Of a stretch of DNA of 6,895 nucleotides, positions 1 to 5,272 are shown piece after piece. Positions within the stretch are counted from its first letter, which is position 1, and each line of letters starts with the position of its first letter. A program made the position numbers and the translations under genes. Location: the NCBI GenBank assembly GCA_002395775.1, contig DGUV01000034.1, positions 28,570 through 35,464 of the forward strand. The letters are read 5' to 3'. The notes under the pieces were generated by a model, which saw nothing but the letters and a program-made list of their open reading frames with translations, did not search any database and was not told where the DNA came from. Source of the DNA: Prevotellaceae bacterium UBA4301. GTDB lineage: Bacteria; Bacteroidota; Bacteroidia; Bacteroidales; Bacteroidaceae.

Positions 1-1058
1 GCCATCTTGTTCACCTCGTCCACACGCTTGCCAGCCAGGAAGTTCAGACCATCGAGGTTCTCCTCATCGCTGGGGAAGAGCAGCTTGTGCTCGGGATTCT
101 CCACGCTGATGACAGTCTCGAAGATGGTGCGCTCGCCCTCCTGAATCCACTGGCCCATAGAGTGGAGGTCGGTGGTGAGGTCAACGCTGGCGGGATAGAT
201 ACCCAGGTTGTCCTTGCCCTCGCTCTCGCCATAGAGCTGCTTCCACCACTCTGCCACGAAGTGCAGTTTGGGCTGGTAGTTGGCCAGAATCTCTATCTTC
301 TTGCCAGCCTGGTAGAGCGCATAGCGAGTGGCTGCATACTGGGCTGAGAGGGTGGCATCCTTCTCCATATCCTGGGCACCGAGCACCAGTGCGTCGATGT
401 CGAAGCCTGCAACGGCAATGGGCAACAGACCCACTGGAGTGAGCACAGAGAAGCGACCGCCTACGTTGTCGGGGATGATGAACGACTTGTAGCCTTCCTT
501 GTCGGCACAGGTGCGTGCAGCACCACGCTTGGCATCAGTGATGGCCACGATGACCTTCTTGGCCACCTCCTTGCCGCGCTGCTCCTCACACTGCTTCTTC
601 AGCAGACGGAAGGCCAGAGCCGTCTCAGTGGTGGTGCCAGACTTGGAGATGTTGATTACGCCAAATCTCTTGCCTTTCAGGTATTCAGTCAGTTCATAGA
701 GATAGTCCTCGCCAATGTTGTTGCCAGCAAAGAGGATGACGGGATTTTTGCCACCGCCGAGGAGCCACTGGAAACTGTTCTGCAGGGCCTCGATGACAGC
801 CTTGGCACCCAGATAGGAGCCGCCAATGCCAGCCACGACCACTGCGTCGCACTCCTGACGAAGAGTCTGTGCAACGGCCTTGATTTCGCCAAGGAACTCG
901 GGGGTGATGCTGCTGGGCAGGTGCAGCCATCCCAGGAAGTCGTTGCCCGGGCAAGTGCCATTCTCCAATGTTTCCTTTGCTTCGATGGCACGACGGACGT
1001 AACCATCAATGATGTCCTGACCCACGAACGGGGTCACCTTTGTGATGTCGAGTTTCAT
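1..1058 (-). CDS. pgi: Glucose-6-phosphate isomerase, C-terminus cut by window edge
   Basis: Cytoplasmic enzyme that interconverts glucose 6-phosphate and fructose 6-phosphate in glycolysis and gluconeogenesis. Reading the minus strand from ATG at 1058-1056 gives 352 complete codons without a stop. The product begins MKLDITKVTPFVGQD. The phosphosugar-binding (SIS) features are GIGGSYLGAKA (residues 77-87) and SKSGTTTETA (138-147). The family signature DNVGGRFSVLTPVG lies at 197-210. ESEGK at 278-282 supplies the likely catalytic glutamate E278, and TDLHSMGQ (296-303) the likely catalytic histidine H299, assigned by analogy with rabbit isomerase E357 and H388. Short bacterial isomerases of this type are about 445-450 residues, so roughly 95 residues are missing, including the region of the C-terminal catalytic lysine. 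The start directly precedes the conserved N-terminus and follows an AT-rich leader of about 42 nt with no Shine-Dalgarno. It is divergent from the AlkD gene. Identification is firm. Confidence 0.97.
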   Translation of the reverse strand, partial: MKLDITKVTPFVGQDIIDGYVRRAIEAKETLENGTCPGNDFLGWLHLPSSITPEFLGEIKAVAQTLRQECDAVVVAGIGGSYLGAKAVIEALQNSFQWLLGGGKNPVILFAGNNIGEDYLYELTEYLKGKRFGVINISKSGTTTETALAFRLLKKQCEEQRGKEVAKKVIVAITDAKRGAARTCADKEGYKSFIIPDNVGGRFSVLTPVGLLPIAVAGFDIDALVLGAQDMEKDATLSAQYAATRYALYQAGKKIEILANYQPKLHFVAEWWKQLYGESEGKDNLGIYPASVDLTTDLHSMGQWIQEGERTIFETVISVENPEHKLLFPSDEENLDGLNFLAGKRVDEVNKM

Positions 1059-1105
1059 ATGTGTAAAATTTTTATCGTTTAACTACGCAATTGCTATAAC
1101 GCGTG

Positions 1106-1136
1106 CAAAGTTACAAAATAATTATGAATAATCAAT
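1106..1136 (-). promoter_or_regulatory. Bacteroidetes-type promoter of pgi
   Basis: Read on the minus strand, ATTG (1136-1133) is followed after 19 nt by TAACTTTG (1113-1106). This fits the known Bacteroidetes sigma consensus (-33 TTTG/TTG, -7 TAnnTTTG, spacer about 19-21). Transcription should begin near 1100-1101, giving a leader of about 42 nt before the pgi ATG. The -33 element is one half of the palindrome CAATTG (1133-1138), and the other half serves the opposite promoter. Confidence 0.75.
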
Positions 1137-1165
1137 TGCCAAACGCCCATAGTTTTGTAACTTTG
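1135..1165 (+). promoter_or_regulatory. Bacteroidetes-type promoter of the AlkD gene
   Basis: ATTG (1135-1138), a 19-nt spacer, then TAACTTTG (1158-1165), a full match to the -7 consensus TAnnTTTG. Only five bases separate the end of the -7 box from the ATG at 1171. The transcript is therefore expected to begin at or within a base or two of the start codon, making it leaderless or nearly so. It is the exact mirror image of the pgi promoter. Confidence 0.75.
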
Positions 1166-1170
1166 CATCC

Positions 1171-1884
1171 ATGAATGACAGATTCGACACTCCTCTCCTA
1201 CTCTGCGAGATGTTGTCCCTCCGCAATGAAGAAGAGGCCAGAGGTTTGATGCGCTTCTTCAAGACGGGAAAAGGACAATATGGCGAAGGCGACCAGTTTC
1301 TCGGCATACGAGTGCCTGCGACCAGAGAGATGGTGAAACGTCTTTGGCGAGAAACCACCATGCAGGACTTGGAACAATGCATCGTAAGCCCGTGGCATGA
1401 GGTCCGCTTAGCCGCCCTGCTTGTTCTCATTCAACACTTCAAGCACAGCAAGAAACACCCCGGCAAGCAAAGGGAATGCATCGACTTCTATCTCCGTCAT
1501 ACCGACTGCATCAACAACTGGGATCTCGTGGACCTCTCGTGTTACGAACTGCTGGGAACATGGTTGCTCGACAAGGAAAGAACCGTCCTGTACGACCTTG
1601 CCCGTAATGGCAAGACAATATGGGAACAGCGCATCAGCATCGTCTCCACCATGCAGTTCCTGCGACACGGTCAACTGGATGACACCTACGCCATTGCCGA
1701 CATACTGCTCAGTCACCCTCACGACCTCATCCACAAGGCTGTGGGATGGCTCTTGCGCGAGGCCGGCAAACGCGATGAACAACGCCTCATCGACTGGCTC
1801 AACAAACGGCACTCGACTATGCCCCGAACCATGCTCCGCTACGCCGTCGAGCGATTGCCGGAGGACATAAGACGGCACCTTTGA
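1171..1884 (+). CDS. AlkD-family DNA alkylation repair glycosylase
   Basis: A 237-residue protein of the AlkD family of HEAT-like-repeat DNA glycosylases. These start base-excision repair by releasing positively charged N3- and N7-alkylated purines. Residues known from Bacillus cereus AlkD are conserved: NNWDLVDL (115-122) supplies W117 and D121 (W109/D113 there), IWEQRISI (150-157) supplies R154 (R148 there), and VGWLLREAGKRD (191-202) supplies W193 (W187 there). FLGIRVP (43-49) near the N-terminus and MPRTMLRYAVERLPE near the C-terminus are also family-typical. Length is normal. M1 is chosen because residues 8-30 match the first helix of the family. M14 (1210) is the alternative, and would give a leader of about 40 nt where the promoter otherwise implies almost none. 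The cytoplasmic enzyme has its own promoter, divergent from pgi. A second alkylation repair gene lies 1.25 kb downstream. Confidence 0.93.
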   Translation: MNDRFDTPLLLCEMLSLRNEEEARGLMRFFKTGKGQYGEGDQFLGIRVPATREMVKRLWRETTMQDLEQCIVSPWHEVRLAALLVLIQHFKHSKKHPGKQRECIDFYLRHTDCINNWDLVDLSCYELLGTWLLDKERTVLYDLARNGKTIWEQRISIVSTMQFLRHGQLDDTYAIADILLSHPHDLIHKAVGWLLREAGKRDEQRLIDWLNKRHSTMPRTMLRYAVERLPEDIRRHL

Positions 1885-1905
1885 GTTTTGCCTTACTACA
1901 CTGCT

Positions 1906-1935
1906 CGAAGGTACTTGCACTCGAAAATGCTCAAA
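1906..1935 (-). promoter_or_regulatory. Possible antisense promoter facing the 3' end of the AlkD gene
   Basis: On the minus strand TTTG (1935-1932) is followed after 18 nt by TACCTTCG (1913-1906), one mismatch from TAnnTTTG with a spacer one base shorter than usual. No minus-strand gene lies downstream before pgi, so any transcript would be antisense to the AlkD coding sequence. The similar imperfect -7 box TAACTTCG is proposed for the permease gene at 5226-5233. This is a weak, sequence-only call. Confidence 0.25.
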
Positions 1936-1969
1936 TAAATTTGGCATTTTACTCGCTAAATAGTACCTT
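1908..1969. repeat. Two nested inverted repeats upstream of the phosphoesterase gene
   Basis: Outer arms are AAGGTAC (1908-1914) and GTACCTT (1963-1969). Inner arms are AAAATGC (1924-1930) and GCATTTT (1944-1950) around a 13-nt loop. The word ACTCG flanks the inner pair as a direct repeat (1919-1923 and 1951-1955). The phosphoesterase promoter -33 TTTG lies at the loop edge and its -7 box overlaps the right outer arm, so the dyads could form an operator. The outer pair may simply reflect two opposed -7 boxes. Confidence 0.5.
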
Positions 1970-1971
1970 TG
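1940..1971 (+). promoter_or_regulatory. Promoter of the phosphoesterase-MGMT-GNAT-MBL run
   Basis: TTTG (1940-1943), a 20-nt spacer and TACCTTTG (1964-1971) match both Bacteroidetes promoter elements exactly. Transcription would start around 1976, leaving a leader of roughly 12 nt before the ATG at 1988. No equally good promoter was seen between the four downstream genes, so it probably serves all of them. Confidence 0.75.
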
Positions 1972-1987
1972 CAGAAACATAAGTAAG

Positions 1988-3133
1988 ATGAATTTATTCT
2001 GGATATTAACCTTATTGCTCCTTCCCGTCCTGGGGGTTTCCTACGTGCTGTGGCACGTGTGGGTGATTCTGCCTGTCGGGGGCGTATGGCGGACAGTGAT
2101 AACGGGGTTAGGCCTGTTGTGTTTCCTCACGCTGTTCCTCGACTTCACTGGACAACTTGAGCGCCTGCCCATGCCCGTGGCGCGTCTCCTATATAATATA
2201 GGGACTTCGACACTCATCGTCATACTCTATCTGGGGATGATATTCATTGCGCTGGACCTCGGGCGTCTGTTCCACCTCGTGCCGCGAAACTGGCTCTACA
2301 GCAACTGGATGGCGACGGCCTGCATCAGCCTTGTGATGCTTGTCACTTTCGTGTATGGCCGCATACATTATAACAATAAGGTGTACGTGCCCCTGTGGAT
2401 AGACACGAAGAAGTCCCTGCCTCAGGATTATAAGATACTCATGGCCAGCGACCTGCACCTGGGCTACCATAACGGCAGGAAGGAACTTGCCCGTTGGGTG
2501 GACATCATGAACAGCGAGCAGCCCGACCTCATACTGATTGCCGGCGACATCATTGACGTCAGCATCCGCCCTCTCATCGAAGAGGATATGGCCAGCGAGT
2601 TTCGCAGACTCAAGGCTCCCGTTTATGCCTGTCTGGGCAATCACGAATACTATAGCGGGGCACCGCAGGCTGTGCGTTTCTACAAAGAGGCGGGCATCCA
2701 CCTGCTTGTCGATAAAGCCGTCGAAGCGCTACCCGGGGTTGTCGTCGTTGGGCGCAACGACCGCATGTACAGGGAAAGGAAATCGCCCGCCGAACTATCC
2801 CAGCTTACCGACCACACTAAATACACCATTCTCCTGGACCATCAGCCTTTCGACCTCAATGAAGCTGAACAGGCTGGCTTCGACTTCCAACTGAGTGGCC
2901 ACACCCACTATGGACAAGTTTGGCCTCTGTCTTGGATAACGGACCTCATGTATGAATGTGCCTGGGGCTCACATCAGCGAGGACAGACGCATTACTACGT
3001 CTCTTCGGGCCTCGGCATCTGGGGAGGAAGGTTCCGCATCGGCACTCAATCGGAATACGTTGTTGCGACCATTCACTCCCGCTACTTAGAACTCTTAGAT
3101 TTCTTCAACGGCCATGAGAGATTGCCCAAGTAG
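1988..3133 (+). CDS. Membrane-anchored calcineurin-like metallophosphoesterase
   Basis: A 381-residue protein with a hydrophobic N-terminal third and a C-terminal two-metal phosphoesterase domain, resembling the YkuE/YaeI group. Likely membrane segments are residues 4-26, 33-51, 72-92 and 108-124. All metal-ligand motifs of the calcineurin-like fold are present in order: SDLHLG (D155, H157), GDIID (D187), GNHE (N218, H219), LLDHQP (H285) and GHTHYGQ (H305, H307). It should therefore be catalytically competent and would hydrolyse a phosphomonoester or phosphodiester. YaeI-like relatives have been linked to lipid-related pyrophosphates or phosphodiesters, but nothing here fixes the substrate, and the side of the membrane facing the active site is undetermined. 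It is the first gene of the run. Its stop is 1 bp before the preferred start of the next gene. The family call is firm; the substrate is unknown. Confidence 0.92.
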   Translation: MNLFWILTLLLLPVLGVSYVLWHVWVILPVGGVWRTVITGLGLLCFLTLFLDFTGQLERLPMPVARLLYNIGTSTLIVILYLGMIFIALDLGRLFHLVPRNWLYSNWMATACISLVMLVTFVYGRIHYNNKVYVPLWIDTKKSLPQDYKILMASDLHLGYHNGRKELARWVDIMNSEQPDLILIAGDIIDVSIRPLIEEDMASEFRRLKAPVYACLGNHEYYSGAPQAVRFYKEAGIHLLVDKAVEALPGVVVVGRNDRMYRERKSPAELSQLTDHTKYTILLDHQPFDLNEAEQAGFDFQLSGHTHYGQVWPLSWITDLMYECAWGSHQRGQTHYYVSSGLGIWGGRFRIGTQSEYVVATIHSRYLELLDFFNGHERLPK

Positions 3134-3134
3134 C

Positions 3135-3470
3135 ATGTCGCCACAAGAGAGACGGACGTTTCAGGATTCCGTGCTCAACATTGTCAGCCAGATACCACGC
3201 GGACGAGTGACGACATACGGCACCATCGCCACGCTGGCAGGCTGGCCCGACCACTCGCGCATGGTGGGACACATTCTTCACTATTCGCCCGAGGCCGCAA
3301 AGTTGCCCTGCCACAGGGTTGTGAATGCAATGGGTCGTACGGCTCCAGGCTGGTTGCAACATCGTTCCTTGCTCGAAGCCGAGGGGGTGCATTTCCTGCC
3401 TAACGGGCATGTGGATATGAAAAGATGTCAAATGTTGAATAGCAAATGGCAATTATTAGATGGCAAATAA
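3135..3470 (+). CDS. Small MGMT-family O6-alkylguanine-DNA alkyltransferase
   Basis: About 111 residues, consisting only of the DNA-binding/active-site domain of O6-methylguanine-DNA methyltransferase. Numbering from this start, GRVTTYG (23-29) gives the base-flipping Y28, SRMVGH (41-46) the arginine finger R42, PCHRVVN (58-64) the alkyl-acceptor C59 and hinge N64, and GWLQHRSLLEAEGV (72-85) the family C-terminal block. In overall layout it resembles the short alkyltransferase-like (ATL) proteins such as E. coli YbaZ. ATL proteins, however, have PWHR, whereas this keeps PCHR, so stoichiometric self-alkylation is possible. The start at 3135 is one base after the upstream stop, suggesting coupled translation. 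An in-frame ATG at 3114 would add seven residues and overlap the upstream gene by 20 nt. The tail after about residue 98 is AT-rich and unlike the family. Its 3' end overlaps the next gene by 11 nt. Confidence 0.9.
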   Translation: MSPQERRTFQDSVLNIVSQIPRGRVTTYGTIATLAGWPDHSRMVGHILHYSPEAAKLPCHRVVNAMGRTAPGWLQHRSLLEAEGVHFLPNGHVDMKRCQMLNSKWQLLDGK

Positions 3471-3960
3471 CATTATCGTTCGCAAAGCAAACACAGGTGA
3501 CCTGAAGCGCATATTGGAACTGCGCGACCTGGCACGCAACATCATGCGAGCCAACGGCAACCATGAACAATGGCCAGAAGGCTATCCGACAGAGGAGACA
3601 TTCCAAAATGACATCGCCCAAGGACATAGTTATGTGATGGAGGACAACGGGACGGTCGTTGCCACATGGGCATTCATCCCCGGGCCTGACCCAACATATT
3701 CTATAATATATAATGGCAAATGGACCAACGACGAACTACCTTACCATGTTGTCCATCGCATAGCCAGCACGCCCGACAGCCATGGAGTAATGGACACCCT
3801 CCTGCAGTTCTGTTTCTCCCAAACCAATTGCCTTCGCATCGACACCCACCGCGACAACCTCATCATGCAACACATCCTGCAGAAGCACGCCTTCGAGTAC
3901 TGCGGCATCATCCACATCGCGAATGGCGACGAACGCCTTGCTTTTCAGAAGACAATCTAA
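3460..3960 (+). CDS. GNAT-family N-acetyltransferase
   Basis: A 166-residue single-domain protein of the GCN5-related N-acetyltransferase superfamily, which transfers acetyl from acetyl-CoA to an amine. Supporting features are the opening strand and helix NIIVRKANTGDLKRILEL, HEQWPEGYP (35-43), the central strand HVVHRIAST (96-104), RIDTHRDN (126-133) and the C-terminal KHAFEYCGII (142-151). This set is typical of a widespread uncharacterised GNAT subgroup. The acetyl-CoA pyrophosphate loop, usually Q/RxxGxG/A, is poorly conserved here (PDSHGVMDTLL, 105-115), so activity is probable but not certain. The ATG lies inside the last 11 nt of the alkyltransferase gene, indicating translational coupling. 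The substrate cannot be inferred from sequence. Cytoplasmic, with no signal peptide. Confidence 0.85.
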   Translation: MANNIIVRKANTGDLKRILELRDLARNIMRANGNHEQWPEGYPTEETFQNDIAQGHSYVMEDNGTVVATWAFIPGPDPTYSIIYNGKWTNDELPYHVVHRIASTPDSHGVMDTLLQFCFSQTNCLRIDTHRDNLIMQHILQKHAFEYCGIIHIANGDERLAFQKTI

Positions 3961-3971
3961 ATACGAGTATT

Positions 3972-4709
3972 ATGAAAAAACTGACGACACTGATTCTGGC
4001 CTTAATAGGGTTTACGGGCGCATCCTGCGCAAGTGATTACGAGATGGACACGTTCAAGACCAAGAGTGGTAAGGAAGTGCGATTCCACGCACTGGTGCAT
4101 GCAAGTATTCGCATTCAGTACGATGGGTTGGAGATAGAGGTTGACCCCGTGAGGAAACTGGGTAACCGAACCATTGACTATACGGCAATGCCCAAGGCCG
4201 ACTATGTCCTGATTACCCATGAACATGGAGACCACTTCGACAAGGAGGCCGTCAAACAGCTGAAAGGCGAGAAGACGATGGTAGTGCTCAACGGACGTTG
4301 TACTGAAATGCTGGGATATGACGAGAAAATGAAGAATTATGACCAACTGCATCTGTCGGAAGGCATCAGCATTGAAGCCGTTCCTGCCTACAACATCACA
4401 GAAGGACGCACGCAGTTCCACCCGAAAGGACGCGATAATGGTTACATTCTCACAATAGACGGCCTGCGCATCTACATTGCCGGTGATACGGAAGATATTC
4501 CCGAAATGGCAGAGATTAAGGACATCGACGTCGCTTTCCTGCCTTGCAATCAACCTTACACGATGACAACCGAACAATTAGTCCGTGCGGCTCGCACCAT
4601 TCGTCCGCGTGTACTCTTTCCATACCATTACGGACAGACAAATGTAAGCGGATTACCTACCGAACTTAAGGACGACGGCATCGATGTGCGCATTCGCCAT
4701 TACGAGTAA
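3972..4709 (+). CDS. Exported metallo-beta-lactamase-fold hydrolase
   Basis: A 245-residue protein with an N-terminal export signal (MKK, then hydrophobic residues 5-15) and one metallo-beta-lactamase fold. Metal-site motifs are THEHGDH (H83, H85, D87, H88), FHPKG (H150, probable further ligand), AGDTEDIP (D172) and FPYHYG (H219). It belongs to the UlaG/UPF0173-like branch of Zn-dependent hydrolases, not to classical beta-lactamases, and the substrate is unknown. Residues GASC (16-19) followed by acidic residues (SDYEMD) could be a relaxed lipobox with a Bacteroidetes surface-export signal, while SCA/SD could instead be a signal peptidase I site. An in-frame ATG at 3720 lies inside the GNAT gene; it is rejected as a start because the signal peptide begins exactly at 3972, 11 bp after the GNAT stop. 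Last gene of the run. Its stop is one base from the convergent rhodanese stop. Confidence 0.9.
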   Translation: MKKLTTLILALIGFTGASCASDYEMDTFKTKSGKEVRFHALVHASIRIQYDGLEIEVDPVRKLGNRTIDYTAMPKADYVLITHEHGDHFDKEAVKQLKGEKTMVVLNGRCTEMLGYDEKMKNYDQLHLSEGISIEAVPAYNITEGRTQFHPKGRDNGYILTIDGLRIYIAGDTEDIPEMAEIKDIDVAFLPCNQPYTMTTEQLVRAARTIRPRVLFPYHYGQTNVSGLPTELKDDGIDVRIRHYE

Positions 4710-4710
4710 G

Positions 4711-5109
4711 TCAGTCTTTCACGACCTCACGCTCTTCGGCTTGCCATGCGAGGATACCACCCTTGAGGTTGAAGACTTCGAAGCCCGCCTTCACAAGTTG
4801 GCTTGCTGCCGTTGCCGAACGACGCCCACTGCGGCAATAGACTGCCACAGGATGGTCTTGAGAGAGCGTTGCCTTGGCTTTCGGTAAAAAGGTGCTGTCC
4901 TTTACATCGATGAGTATAGCACCGTGAAGGTGGCCCTCGGCATATTCCATCGGAGTACGGACATCTACCAATTGTACAGTAGTATCTTTAATTACTTCGG
5001 CAAACTCAGCCGTGCCTACAGACTTGAAGCCAGTATGGTGGTTCTTCATTAAGGCCCATGCAATGGCAGCAATGGCGGCAAACAGAAGTGTAAGTAACAT
5101 CTTTCTCAT
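4711..5109 (-). CDS. Membrane-anchored single-domain rhodanese-like protein
   Basis: A 132-residue protein with one N-terminal hydrophobic segment (residues 4-21; uncleaved anchor or signal peptide) and one rhodanese domain (about 34-128). Conserved features are VQLVDVRTPMEYAEGHL (45-61), the active-site loop CRSGRRS (92-98) with persulfide-forming C92, and LKGGILAW (115-122). Family members transfer or carry sulfane sulfur from donors such as thiosulfate; acceptor and donor are unknown here. The N-terminal segment suggests the catalytic domain lies on the periplasmic side. Start ATG is 5109-5107. M4 (5100) is possible but would shorten the basic N-terminal region. It converges with the MBL hydrolase gene with one base between stops, leaving no room for separate terminators. 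It is divergent from the SLC13 permease across 163 bp. Confidence 0.92.
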   Translation of the reverse strand: MRKMLLTLLFAAIAAIAWALMKNHHTGFKSVGTAEFAEVIKDTTVQLVDVRTPMEYAEGHLHGAILIDVKDSTFLPKAKATLSQDHPVAVYCRSGRRSATAASQLVKAGFEVFNLKGGILAWQAEEREVVKD

Positions 5110-5173
5110 TTATTTATGCATTAATCCAAGTTCCCACATATGGGTTTCGTGGCCATTTCATATTAATTATTCG

Positions 5174-5181
5174 CAAAGATA
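5174..5181 (-). promoter_or_regulatory. -7 element of the rhodanese promoter
   Basis: On the minus strand 5181-5174 reads TATCTTTG, a full match to TAnnTTTG. No good -33 TTG is found 19-21 nt upstream, where the sequence is ATTA/AATT (around 5201-5205). Transcription would begin near 5168, giving a leader of about 60 nt. The TA of this box is 45 bp from the TA of the opposed permease box, the same spacing as between pgi and the AlkD gene. Confidence 0.5.
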
Positions 5182-5202
5182 TTATTTTTTTGTCAAATAT
5201 TA

Positions 5203-5233
5203 ATTGTCATTTGCCAATTGTTTTGTAACTTCG
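5203..5233 (+). promoter_or_regulatory. Promoter of the SLC13 permease gene
   Basis: ATTG (5203-5206), a 19-nt spacer and TAACTTCG (5226-5233), one mismatch from TAnnTTTG. A 12-base word, GTTTTGTAACTT (5220-5231), also spans the AlkD promoter -7 region (1152-1163). Transcription near 5238 would leave a leader of about 35 nt before the ATG at 5273. Confidence 0.6.
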
Positions 5234-5272
5234 CCACAAGAAAACGTAATTAACCCCATTCGCTAACAATCA

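Larger units (their letters stand above)
1104..1167. repeat. Perfect 15-bp inverted repeat around CAATTG
   Basis: TTTTGTAACTTTGCA occurs on the plus strand at 1153-1167 and on the minus strand at 1118-1104, identical over all 15 bases. The dyad centre is 1135.5, which is also the centre of the palindrome CAATTG at 1133-1138. The arms contain the two opposed -7 boxes, and the central palindrome supplies the two overlapping -33 boxes. The arrangement is seen directly; its use as a shared bidirectional promoter is inferred. Confidence 0.85.

Noticed and set aside
1924..1950. Rho-independent terminator for the AlkD gene
   Set aside because: The AAAATGC/GCATTTT stem is AT-rich with a 13-nt loop and no following T-run beyond the arm, and it contains the downstream promoter; operator-like at best.
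1408..1980. Long minus-strand open frame (190 codons) opposite the AlkD gene
   Set aside because: The plus frame encodes a complete AlkD protein with all catalytic residues. The minus translation has no recognisable domain and is the usual shadow of a codon-biased gene.
3114..3134. Start of the alkyltransferase at ATG 3114
   Set aside because: Possible, but it requires a 20-nt overlap, adds residues outside the domain, and lacks any ribosome-binding signal; 3135 is one base after the upstream stop. Not excluded.
3720..3971. N-terminal extension of the MBL hydrolase back to ATG 3720
   Set aside because: It would overlap most of the second half of the GNAT gene, reads as Pro/His/Arg-rich out-of-frame sequence, and would bury the clear signal peptide beginning at 3972.
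3972..5109. Persulfide dioxygenase (ETHE1-like) plus rhodanese pair for sulfide detoxification
   Set aside because: The MBL protein is of the UlaG/UPF0173-like type, is exported, and is on the opposite strand from the rhodanese; nothing specific to ETHE1 was seen.
5126..5152. Hairpin or operator around CCCACATATGGG in the rhodanese leader
   Set aside because: Only a 4-bp stem with a 4-nt loop and an imperfect dyad; no U-run and no support for a terminator or riboswitch.
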